42,885 nt of DNA from Streptosporangiaceae bacterium (lineage in GTDB: Bacteria > Actinomycetota > Actinomycetes > Streptosporangiales > Streptosporangiaceae), in assembly GCA_025934635.1 (NCBI GenBank), contig JAICWX010000036.1, forward strand, positions 1 through 42,885. Reading direction: 5' to 3'. Made by a program: the position numbers and the translations under genes. Positions 32,843 to 39,762 of this stretch are shown here, in pieces; position 1 is the stretch's first letter; each line of letters opens with the position of its first letter. The notes beneath the pieces are model-generated. The model saw only the letters and a program-made list of their open reading frames with translations, did not search any database and had not been told where the DNA came from.

Positions 32843-33865
32843 TTAACAGGCTGCGGACGGGCTCTGAAGAGACGCGCGCTCGACCAGTTCGACCGGGGCG
32901 ACGTGGTCGCCGGAACCGCCCTGGCCGAGAAGGCGCGCCATCAGCGCCCGGCCCATTTCCCGGCCGTCCAGCCGAATGGTCGCCAGCGGCGGGTCGAGCA
33001 GTTCCGAGGTCGGCAGGTCGTCATGCCCGATGACGGAGACGTCCGGCCCGATCCGCAGGACCAGGTCCCGGGCCGTCTGGTAGATGCCGAGCGCGGTGTA
33101 ATCGGAGTTGGTGATGATCGCGGTGGGGGCGTGCGGCTGGGCCAGCAGGGCCCCGGCCGCCTTGCGCACGTCGGCGATCGTCAGCGGCGACCGCATGATG
33201 ACCGGCTCGATGACCAGCTCACGGGCCAGCCGCCGGAAGTGGCGCAGCCGGTCCGGGTCGGCGACCAGGCCGCGCGGTGCGGACAGGAACGCCACGCAGG
33301 AATGGCCGAGCCCGGCCAGGCGGCGCATGGCCAGCCCGACCGCGGCGGCGTTGTCCGGGTACACCCGCGATACGCCGGTCATGCCCTCCACCGCCGCGTT
33401 CAGCGCCACCAGCGGGGTGCCCGGCCGCAGTTCCTGCCACAGCCGCAGCGACTCGCCCCGGCCCACCGGGGCGATGGCCAGCCCGGCCAGGCGCTGGGCC
33501 GCCATCTCCCGGACCAGCCGCTGCTCACGCTCGGCCGAGTAGTGCGAGTCGAGCAGGACCAGGGTGGCCCCGGCCTCGCTGGCCGCCCGCTCGGCCCCGG
33601 TCAGCACCTCGAGGAAGAAGGGATTGCTGAAATTGCGGATGACGAGGCCGTAGGTGGTGGTGCGGCCCCGCCGCAGTGCCTGCGCCTGCGGGTTGGCCCG
33701 GTAGCCGAGCTCATCCGCGGCCGCCAGGATCCGGCGGCGGGTGTCGTCGGCCACGCCGGGCTGGCCGTTCAGGGCGAAGCTCACCGATGCCACCGAGACG
33801 CCGGCCAGCCGGGCCACGTCCCGGATCCCCGCTGGCTGCCGCCCTCCGCCCTGCTGACTCGTCAT
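32843..33865 (-). CDS. LacI-family transcriptional regulator of the importer operon
   Basis: 340 residues from ATG at 33865. Upstream in-frame codons lack conserved sequence. The N-terminal helix-turn-helix and hinge are canonical: IRDVARLAGVSVASVSFALN, then VADDTRRRILAAADELGYR. The ligand-binding domain follows, with YGLVIRNFSNPFFLEVLTGA, VSVIGHDDLPTSELLDPPLA and TIRLDGREMGRALMARLL, as in the PurR/GalR fold. It is a cytosolic dimer. Two palindromes that fit LacI operators lie 82-146 bases downstream of its stop, in front of the importer. The inducer is probably the transported compound or a product of it. Confidence 0.93.
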   Translation of the reverse strand: MTSQQGGGRQPAGIRDVARLAGVSVASVSFALNGQPGVADDTRRRILAAADELGYRANPQAQALRRGRTTTYGLVIRNFSNPFFLEVLTGAERAASEAGATLVLLDSHYSAEREQRLVREMAAQRLAGLAIAPVGRGESLRLWQELRPGTPLVALNAAVEGMTGVSRVYPDNAAAVGLAMRRLAGLGHSCVAFLSAPRGLVADPDRLRHFRRLARELVIEPVIMRSPLTIADVRKAAGALLAQPHAPTAIITNSDYTALGIYQTARDLVLRIGPDVSVIGHDDLPTSELLDPPLATIRLDGREMGRALMARLLGQGGSGDHVAPVELVERASLQSPSAAC

Positions 33866-34034
33866 GGCCTTGCCTACGGTTATGACGCTCTGCTTCCCCC
33901 AGATAGGAGCGGAGGTACGTCGCTGAGCGCACATCCTAACCACCCGGTCGCGCTGCCGGCCAGAGGCCGGATGCGGCTATCAAGCTGTCCGTTAACCGAT
34001 GTCCGCCGGCCACGAGCTGGCAACCTCCCGTTTG

Positions 34035-34071
34035 TCTTGGCTAGCCATCATTCCGACTTGTCTAGCCAAGA
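34035..34071. promoter_or_regulatory. Inverted repeat upstream of the broken binding-protein gene, possible GntR operator
   Basis: TCTTGGCTAG (34035-34044) and CTAGCCAAGA (34062-34071) are perfect 10-base inverted arms 17 bases apart. The left arm overlaps a shorter palindrome, TGGCTAGCCA (34038-34047). It recalls PhnF-type GntR sites of the TGG...CCA form. It lies about 70-100 bases before the remnant's ATG, so it may be the operator of the lost phosphonate operon. Confidence 0.5.
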
Positions 34072-34137
34072 TTGGCATCTTGGTCCCCGCATCGCGGGGA
34101 CTGTGGCTTGGGAGGGAAATTGCGAGCAAGGCACGCT

Positions 34138-34426
34138 ATGGCGGCCGCCGCCGCGGTGGCCGGCAGCCTGCTGCTCGCGCTGCCGCAGCTCTTCGAGCTC
34201 GAGCAGCGGCAGCGCGAGCGGTAACTCGGGCAGCGGGACCAACTGGGCCACGGCCGCCTCCGTCGCCGCCGGAGGCGGCATGAACGCGCTCGTCGCGGCG
34301 GCCAAGTCCGAAGGCACGCTCAACGTCATCACCCTGCCTTCGAACCGGGCCAACTACGGCACGATCATGAAGGACTTCACCGCCAAGTACGGCATCAAGA
34401 TCAACGATGCCAACCCGGACGGGTAG
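34138..34426 (+). pseudogene. Remnant of a second solute-binding lipoprotein gene (5' end only)
   Basis: A GGAGGGAAAT ribosome-binding region precedes ATG 34138. The ATG frame gives a normal signal-peptide start (MAAAAAVAGSLLLAL) but ends at a TAA near 34225. The mature part is in a different frame: a Ser-rich linker, SGTNWATAASVAAGGGMNAL, EGTLNVITLPSNRANYGTIM and KYGIKINDANPDG. It then stops at TAG 34424-34426. The mature part parallels the intact binding protein at 31477-32598 nearly residue for residue over about 60 positions. So a paralogue has lost its frame inside the signal peptide and everything after the first 70 or so mature residues. Confidence 0.88.
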
Positions 34427-34822
34427 CCGTCGCGCACACCGAGCACGCCGGCGGCTCGGTGGCGGTGACGTTCGCCCCCGATCAGCACCGGTCCACCTTC
34501 TCCCGGTCCTGGCTCATCGCCCGGGGCGCGCTGGCCGAAGCCGCCGGGGCGCCCGCCCCGGTGGTGGCCGCGGCCCTGCTGCACGACGTGGGGCACCTGC
34601 GGAGTGAGACCGACGCCCGGCACGGCGGCGGCGGCGCACGGTGGCTGGCCCAGTGGTTCGGCGCGGAGGTGACTGAGCCGGCCCGGCTGCACGTCGCGGC
34701 CAAGCGTTACCTGTGCGCACCACGGGACGGTGCGCTGGGACGACGAGGCCAAGGACCCCGCCGTCACCCCGCCCGCGTTCGCGTACTTCGCCCCGCTCCT
34801 GGAGGACCTGGCCAGCCGCTAG
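34427..34822 (+). pseudogene. Remnant of a PhnZ-like HD-domain oxygenase gene (phosphonate degradation)
   Basis: In the frame of 34459 the sequence reads IARGALAEAAGAPAPVVAAA, LLHDVGHLRS (the HD motif), GARWLAQWFGAEVTEPARLH and VAAKRYLCA. These are characteristic of the HD oxygenases in phosphonate operons (TIGR03276/PhnZ type). Near 34717-34729 the homology jumps to another frame, giving TVRWDDEAKDPAVTPPAFAY and FAPLLEDLASR to the TAG at 34820-34822. Roughly 40 middle residues are missing. The real N-terminus is also missing, and about 20 unassigned residues replace it. The gene cannot make an active enzyme. It overlaps the convergent GntR gene at the stop codon. Confidence 0.85.
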
Positions 34823-35598
34823 CGTCCGGGCCGCGGGCGGGCCGGGGTGCGGGACAGGGCGTTGACGGCGGTGGAGTTGCGGACGCTGAAGGCGACCGCG
34901 CGGCCCAGGTAGCGGTCGTCGGACCACTCGACCGCGGTCCCGGTCAGGTCGGTGGTGAGGCGGCGCTCGCGCAGCATCGGCACCCGCGGCCTGACCTCGA
35001 GCAGCCGGGCGTCCTCGGCGCTGGCCGGCACCGCGTCGATGACGTGCTCGGCGTCCGCGAAGACCACGCCCAGTTCCTCCAGCCGCTCGGTGATCGAGTC
35101 GGTGGCCAGGTCCATCCCGGCCACCAGCACGCCGACCCGGTCCGGGTAGACGCCGCGCTCGATCATCACCGGGTGGCCGGAGAGCAGCCGGACCCGGGTC
35201 AGGTGGTAGACCTGCGCCCCGGCGGGCAGCGCCAGCCGCTCGGCCTCGGCCGGCCTGGCCGGCCGGCGGCGGATGGCGACGACGCGGCCGCCGGGCTCCT
35301 CGCCCAGGGCCCGCGCCCACCGGGAGAAGGACAGCAGCTCGCCGAAGCTCTGCACCCGCGGCCCGCCCACGACCACCCGGCGCGCGCCGCGCCGGGACGC
35401 GATGACCCCGTCGGCGCGCAGCGCCGCGAACGCCTGGCGGATGGTGCCGCGGGAGACCGAGTACCGTTCGGCCAGCTCGTGCTCCGACGGCAGCCGGGTG
35501 CCGGCCGCGTAGCCGCCCGCCGCGATGGCCGCCTTGATGTCATCGGCCACCTTGCGGTACAGCGACGGGGACCGGGGCACCTCCTGATCCGCTGCCAT
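34819..35598 (-). CDS. GntR/HutC-family regulator with UTRA domain (PhnF-like)
   Basis: 259 residues from ATG at 35598. The upstream in-frame stretch is non-coding in character. The winged helix is standard for the family: LYRKVADDIKAAIAAGGYAA, then GTRLPSEHELAERYSVSRGT and IRQAFAALRADGVI. The UTRA ligand-binding domain follows, with LALPAGAQVYHLTRVRLLSG, HPVMIERGVYPDRV and AVEWSDDRYLGRAVAFSVRN. Regulators of this subfamily often control phosphonate or phosphate uptake, and this one lies next to the wreck of a phosphonate-type operon. It may now control only the divergent NHL/phospholipase gene, with which it shares a 94-base upstream region, or may be orphaned. Confidence 0.9.
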   Translation of the reverse strand: MAADQEVPRSPSLYRKVADDIKAAIAAGGYAAGTRLPSEHELAERYSVSRGTIRQAFAALRADGVIASRRGARRVVVGGPRVQSFGELLSFSRWARALGEEPGGRVVAIRRRPARPAEAERLALPAGAQVYHLTRVRLLSGHPVMIERGVYPDRVGVLVAGMDLATDSITERLEELGVVFADAEHVIDAVPASAEDARLLEVRPRVPMLRERRLTTDLTGTAVEWSDDRYLGRAVAFSVRNSTAVNALSRTPARPRPGR

Positions 35599-35692
35599 GG
35601 AACCCGAGCGTAGCGTCCTGCCTGGCTCTCCCGGCGCGGGCCGGCCCGAGCGCTTTGCGGACAGTGACCGCGATGAGTTACTTTGCTGGTCG

Positions 35693-38281
35693 ATGGGCCT
35701 GAATTCCCGGCGTCGCGGCCAGCGGCCGCGGACAATCGCCCTCGCCTGCGGCCGTGTGCTCGCCGCCGTGCTCGCCGCTGCCCCGTTCACGGTCGCTGCC
35801 CCGGTGTCGGCTGCCCAGCGGCCGGACCCGCTGGCGCACGCGCCGCGGTTCAGGCAGGCGTTCGGGCAGCAGGTGCTGGCCAGTCCCGGCGGGGTGGCCG
35901 CCGACCCGGGCGGCGGCATCTGGGTGGCCGACACCGGTCATGGCCGGCTGGCGGAGTTCGCCCCGTCCGGGCGACTGATGACGACCATCGGCCAGGACCT
36001 GGACCACCCGGCCGGCGTCGCCACCGACGCGGCCGGGCACGTCTGGGTCGCCGATACCGGCCACGACAAGATCGTCGAGTTCTCCTCCGGCGGCCGCGTG
36101 CTGGCCAGCTTCGGCTCGGCCGGCGGCGGCCACGGCCAGCTGGACTCACCGGCCGGCCTCGCGGTCACCCCCTTCGGGGACATCTGGGTCGCCGACCAGG
36201 GCAACAGCCGGGTCGAGGAGTTCACGGCGGCCGGCGCCTACCGCACCTCGTTCACGGTGCCGACGCCGGCCGGCGTCGCGCTCGACACCCAGGGTGACAT
36301 CTGGGTGTCCAGCCCCGCCTACGCCCCGGGCAACTCGGTCCGCGAGTTCTCCCCTTCCGGCCGGCAGCTGGTGTCGTTCGGCACCACCCAGGCGGGCTAC
36401 GGTGACCTGAGCAACCCGGCCGGCATCGCGGTCGGGCCCGGCGGCCGGATCTACCTGGCGCAGCCAGACTACGGCCTGGTGTCGGTGTTCAGCCCGGCCG
36501 GGACCTTCTACACCGAGTTCGGCCTGCAGGGCGCCCCGGCGGGCCGGGACCTGGAGTTCCCGCGGGGCGTGGCGGTCACCGCGGCCGGGCAGGTCTGGGT
36601 GGCCGACAGCGGGCACGACCGGATCGTCCAGTTCGGCCGGGTGCCCGGCCTTCCCGCCACCGGCGCCCCGGCCGCCCCGGGCGGCCCGTCGCGGACGGTG
36701 ATCATCATCGAGTGCCTGGTGGCCCTGATCATCGCGGGCCTCGGCTGGTACCTGGCCCGCCGGGCGCGCTCCGCCCCGGCGGATCCCGGCCAGGCCGATT
36801 CCGCCGGCCCGTCGCCTGCCCCGGCCGCCGCCCTGCCCGCCCCCCTGCCGACCACCTCGCCCTCCTCCCGGCCCGAGCTCACCCGCCGCCGGCTGCTGGC
36901 CACCGCCACCGCGCTGTCCGGGATAGCGGCCGGCCCGGCGGTGCTGCCGTCCAGCCTGAGCCGGGCGCTGGCCGCCACCCTCGAGAGCCCGCCGCGCGGC
37001 TCGCTCCGGGACATCGAGCACATCGTGATCCTGATGCAGGAGAACCGCAGCTTCGACCACTACTTCGGCACGATGCCGGGAGTCCGCGGCTTCGCCGACC
37101 CGGCCGCGCTCAGGCTGCCGGACGGCGGCCCGGTGTTCCGCCAGCCGTACCCGGGTCACGCCCAGGGCTACCTGACCCCGTTCCACCTGGACACCAAGGC
37201 CACCAGTGCGCAGGCGACGCCCGGCACCGACCACTCCTGGCCGACCCAGCACCTGGCCTGGAACGACGGCAAGATGGACCAGTGGGTGCGGGCCAAGGGG
37301 CCGTTCACGATGGGGTACTTCACCCAGGCCGACATCCCGTTCCAGTGGGCGCTGGCCCAGGCCTTCACGATCTGCGACCGTTACCACTGCTCGGTCCTCG
37401 GCCCGACCAACCCGAACCGGCTGTACATGTGGACCGGGATGATCGACCCGCACGGCACGGCCGGCGGCCCGGTCACCGACAACAGCCCCGCGCACAACAA
37501 CGTCACCTTGTCCTGGACCACCTACCCCGAGCGCCTCCAGCGGGCCGGCGTCAGCTGGCAGGTGTACCAGGAGGAGGACAACTACGACGATAACGCGCTG
37601 GCCTGGTTCAGGCAGATCGCCGGGGCGCGGCCGGACTCGGACCTGTGGCAGCGGGGGATGCGCAGGCGCCCGGCCGGGGCGTTCGAGGCCGACGCCCGGG
37701 CGGGCCGCCTGCCGCAGGTGTCCTGGCTGGTCGCGCCCACCGCGCAGTCCGAGCACCCGGACTACTTCCCGGCCGCGGGCGCCGAGTACACCGCCGCCAA
37801 GCTGGACGCGATCGCGTCCAGCGAGGACCTGTGGCGCAAGACCTTGTTCATCGTGACCTACGACGAGAACGACGGCCTGTTCGACCACGTGCCGCCGCCG
37901 GTCGCGCCGCGCGGGACGGCGGGAGAGTACGTGGGCGGCGAGCCGATCGGGCTCGGCTTCCGGGTGCCGGCCGTCGTCGTGTCACCGTGGTCGGCCGGCG
38001 GCCGGGTCTGCTCCGACCTGCTCGACCACACCTCGCTGATCCGCGTCATCGAGAAGCGGTTCGGCGTCCGCGAGCCCAACATCAGCGCCTTCCGCCGCCA
38101 GGCCTGCGGCGATTTCACCACCGCGCTGCGCTTCTCCGGCCCGCCGTCCGGCTACCCGCGGTCACCGGCGGCCATCACGCTGGCCGCGGCCGAGGCCGGC
38201 CTGCTCACCGCCCAGCGGCAGGTCTTCGCCAACCCCGCCCCGGCGGTCCCCGCCCGCAATAAGCCGGTCAGCGGGGCCTGA
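35693..38281 (+). CDS. NHL-propeller / internal Tat signal / phospholipase C-type phosphatase fusion
   Basis: 862 residues from ATG at 35693. In order: a Sec-type signal peptide (1-40); a six-blade NHL propeller (about 55-315) with IWVAD/VWVAD cores at about 77, 118, 164, 203, 253 and 301; a membrane helix TVIIIECLVALIIAGLGWYL (335-354) followed by RRAR. Then a Pro/Ala linker, a twin-arginine-type signal TRRRLLATATALSGIAAG (397-414), and a phospholipase C/acid phosphatase domain with QENRSFDHYFGTMPG (449-463), TNPNRLYMWTG and YDENDGLFDHV from 723. The expected topology is propeller outside, linker inside, phosphatase outside via Tat. The family cleaves phospholipids or phosphate esters. It overlaps the convergent pirin gene by 14 bases. 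No clear ribosome-binding site is seen. Confidence 0.88.
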   Translation: MGLNSRRRGQRPRTIALACGRVLAAVLAAAPFTVAAPVSAAQRPDPLAHAPRFRQAFGQQVLASPGGVAADPGGGIWVADTGHGRLAEFAPSGRLMTTIGQDLDHPAGVATDAAGHVWVADTGHDKIVEFSSGGRVLASFGSAGGGHGQLDSPAGLAVTPFGDIWVADQGNSRVEEFTAAGAYRTSFTVPTPAGVALDTQGDIWVSSPAYAPGNSVREFSPSGRQLVSFGTTQAGYGDLSNPAGIAVGPGGRIYLAQPDYGLVSVFSPAGTFYTEFGLQGAPAGRDLEFPRGVAVTAAGQVWVADSGHDRIVQFGRVPGLPATGAPAAPGGPSRTVIIIECLVALIIAGLGWYLARRARSAPADPGQADSAGPSPAPAAALPAPLPTTSPSSRPELTRRRLLATATALSGIAAGPAVLPSSLSRALAATLESPPRGSLRDIEHIVILMQENRSFDHYFGTMPGVRGFADPAALRLPDGGPVFRQPYPGHAQGYLTPFHLDTKATSAQATPGTDHSWPTQHLAWNDGKMDQWVRAKGPFTMGYFTQADIPFQWALAQAFTICDRYHCSVLGPTNPNRLYMWTGMIDPHGTAGGPVTDNSPAHNNVTLSWTTYPERLQRAGVSWQVYQEEDNYDDNALAWFRQIAGARPDSDLWQRGMRRRPAGAFEADARAGRLPQVSWLVAPTAQSEHPDYFPAAGAEYTAAKLDAIASSEDLWRKTLFIVTYDENDGLFDHVPPPVAPRGTAGEYVGGEPIGLGFRVPAVVVSPWSAGGRVCSDLLDHTSLIRVIEKRFGVREPNISAFRRQACGDFTTALRFSGPPSGYPRSPAAITLAAAEAGLLTAQRQVFANPAPAVPARNKPVSGA

Positions 38282-39161
38282 GCGGGACGCCCGGCAGCGA
38301 CGGCGCGGTCAGCGGGTCACCGAAGTAACCCGGGACCCGGCCGAACCTCCCGGCCGCCCAGTCCTCGCGAGCCTGCGTGATCTCCTCCCCGGACCGCGCC
38401 GCGAAGCTCCACCACATCAGCAGGGGCTCGCCGAACGGCACGCCGCCGATCACGAAGAACCGGGCCAGCCGGCGCCCGCTGGCGGGCGACAGCCGGATCC
38501 CGGGCCGGCCGGCGGGCAGGTGCGCGAGCAGCCCCGGCGCGATGAGCGCGCCCTCCACCACGGCGGAGCCGTCCACCGCGACCACGCCGTGCTCGAAGTC
38601 CGCCCGGACCGGCAGCGTGAAATCGTCCCCGCCCGGCACCGCCACCTCATACCCGGCCAGCGGGCTGAACACCTGCGCCGGGGACCGCTCGCCGCGGTAC
38701 TCGCCGATGGCCACGGTCACGCTGGCGGCGCCGTCGCGGACGACCGGCAGGCCGTCGTGATGGGCGAAGCGCGGCTCGCCGTGCCGCTGCGCCGCGGGCA
38801 GCGCGATCCACAGCTGCAGGCCGTGCAGTACGGGCGGGCGGCCCGCGGCCGACTCCTGGGAGTGGGCGATGCCCCGGCCCGCGGTCATCAGGTTCAGCTC
38901 GCCCGGCCGGACCAGCTGCCGGCTGCCGAGGGTGTCGCGGTGCAGCACCAGGCCGTGGAACAGCCAGGTCACGGTCTGCAGGCCGATGTGCGGGTGGGGT
39001 GGCACCCGCATCCCCGGGCCGCGGCTGACCACGTCCGGGCCGTAATGGTCGAGGAAGCACCAGGCGCCGATGGTGCGCAGCTTCCGCTGCGGCAGCAGCC
39101 GGCGGACCTCGGTGCCGTCGCCGACGGCGGCCTTACGGCCCTCGACGGTGTATGCCCTCAC
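38268..39161 (-). CDS. Pirin family protein
   Basis: 297 residues from GTG at 39161. The pirin N-terminal cupin shows GAWCFLDHYGPD, then MRVPPHPHIGLQTVTWLFHG with metal-ligand histidines, and GRGIAHSQES. The C-terminal cupin has LAGYEVAVPGGDDFTLPVRA and FFVIGGVPFGEPLLMWWSF. Bacterial pirins include quercetin-dioxygenase-like enzymes and redox or stress-response proteins. Which applies here is unknown. It is cytosolic. The divergent ArsR gene starts 110 bases away, but no shared operator was recognised. Confidence 0.93.
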   Translation of the reverse strand: MRAYTVEGRKAAVGDGTEVRRLLPQRKLRTIGAWCFLDHYGPDVVSRGPGMRVPPHPHIGLQTVTWLFHGLVLHRDTLGSRQLVRPGELNLMTAGRGIAHSQESAAGRPPVLHGLQLWIALPAAQRHGEPRFAHHDGLPVVRDGAASVTVAIGEYRGERSPAQVFSPLAGYEVAVPGGDDFTLPVRADFEHGVVAVDGSAVVEGALIAPGLLAHLPAGRPGIRLSPASGRRLARFFVIGGVPFGEPLLMWWSFAARSGEEITQAREDWAAGRFGRVPGYFGDPLTAPSLPGVPLRPR

Positions 39162-39263
39162 GATCCAATGCTGCCACTACGGGGCCGCCGGGGGACCAGG
39201 GGCACGCCGGCCGTTCCTGATCCTGGCGCCCGTCGTTGACCGTTGCCCGCACGGCGGCAATAC

Positions 39264-39279
39264 TCAAGTACATGCTTGA
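39264..39279. promoter_or_regulatory. Operator-like dyad over the start codon of the ArsR gene
   Basis: TCAAG (39264-39268) and CTTGA (39275-39279) are inverted arms around TACATG, which includes the ATG start codon at 39272. A dimeric ArsR protein bound here would block its own transcription or translation. No Shine-Dalgarno sequence is visible just upstream, which fits a leaderless mRNA. Confidence 0.5.
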
Positions 39280-39625
39280 CCAAACGGCGGACCTGGACCG
39301 GGTGTTCCAGGCGCTGGCCGACCCGGGCCGGCGGGTCATGATGGAGCGGCTCAGCCAGGGCCCGGCCTCAGTCAGCGAACTGGCCCGGCCGCTGGCCATG
39401 TCGCTGGCCGCCGTGCTGCAGCACGTCCAGGTCCTGGAGGCCAGCGGCCTGGTCCGGTCGCAGAAGGCCGGGCGCACCCGGACCTGCAGCATCAACCCGG
39501 CGGCGCTGCGCTCGGCCGAGCAGTGGATATCGGCCCGGCGGGCGCTGTGGGAACGCCGCCTGGACCGGCTCGGCGAGTACCTCGAGGCGGGCCCGCCTGC
39601 GGACGGAAATCCGGGTGAACATTGA
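39272..39625 (+). CDS. ArsR-family winged-helix regulator
   Basis: 117 residues from ATG at 39272. A GTG at 39236 is rejected because similarity starts at LDRVFQALADPGRR. The winged helix is clear: MMERLSQGPASVSELARPLA, then MSLAAVLQHVQVLEASGLVR and SQKAGRTRTCSIN as the wing. There is no metal-binding Cys cluster of the ELCVCDL type, so metal sensing is unlikely. This subtype usually controls a neighbouring SRPBCC gene, but none follows here. The next gene is a conserved protein of unknown function. Confidence 0.88.
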   Translation: MLDQTADLDRVFQALADPGRRVMMERLSQGPASVSELARPLAMSLAAVLQHVQVLEASGLVRSQKAGRTRTCSINPAALRSAEQWISARRALWERRLDRLGEYLEAGPPADGNPGEH

Positions 39626-39762
39626 GATCGGCCTGCTCGCGGCGGGTGCGGCCCTGGCGGCCCGCCCGGCGGAATTAGTACAATCCGAGCGTTGAGGGTA
39701 GTGCCCGGCCGCCGCCGCGGGCCTGCCATGGCGGCAGCATCGGAGCAGGGTCTGGGAGAAGC

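Noticed and set aside
34138..34822. Insertion sequence at the collapsed locus
   Set aside because: No transposase fragment, terminal inverted repeat or target duplication was seen. Simple deletion explains the remnant.
36146..37888. 580-codon open frame on the minus strand
   Set aside because: It is antisense to the NHL/phospholipase gene, which has clear domains and motifs. This frame has only low-complexity Gly/Arg/Val sequence.
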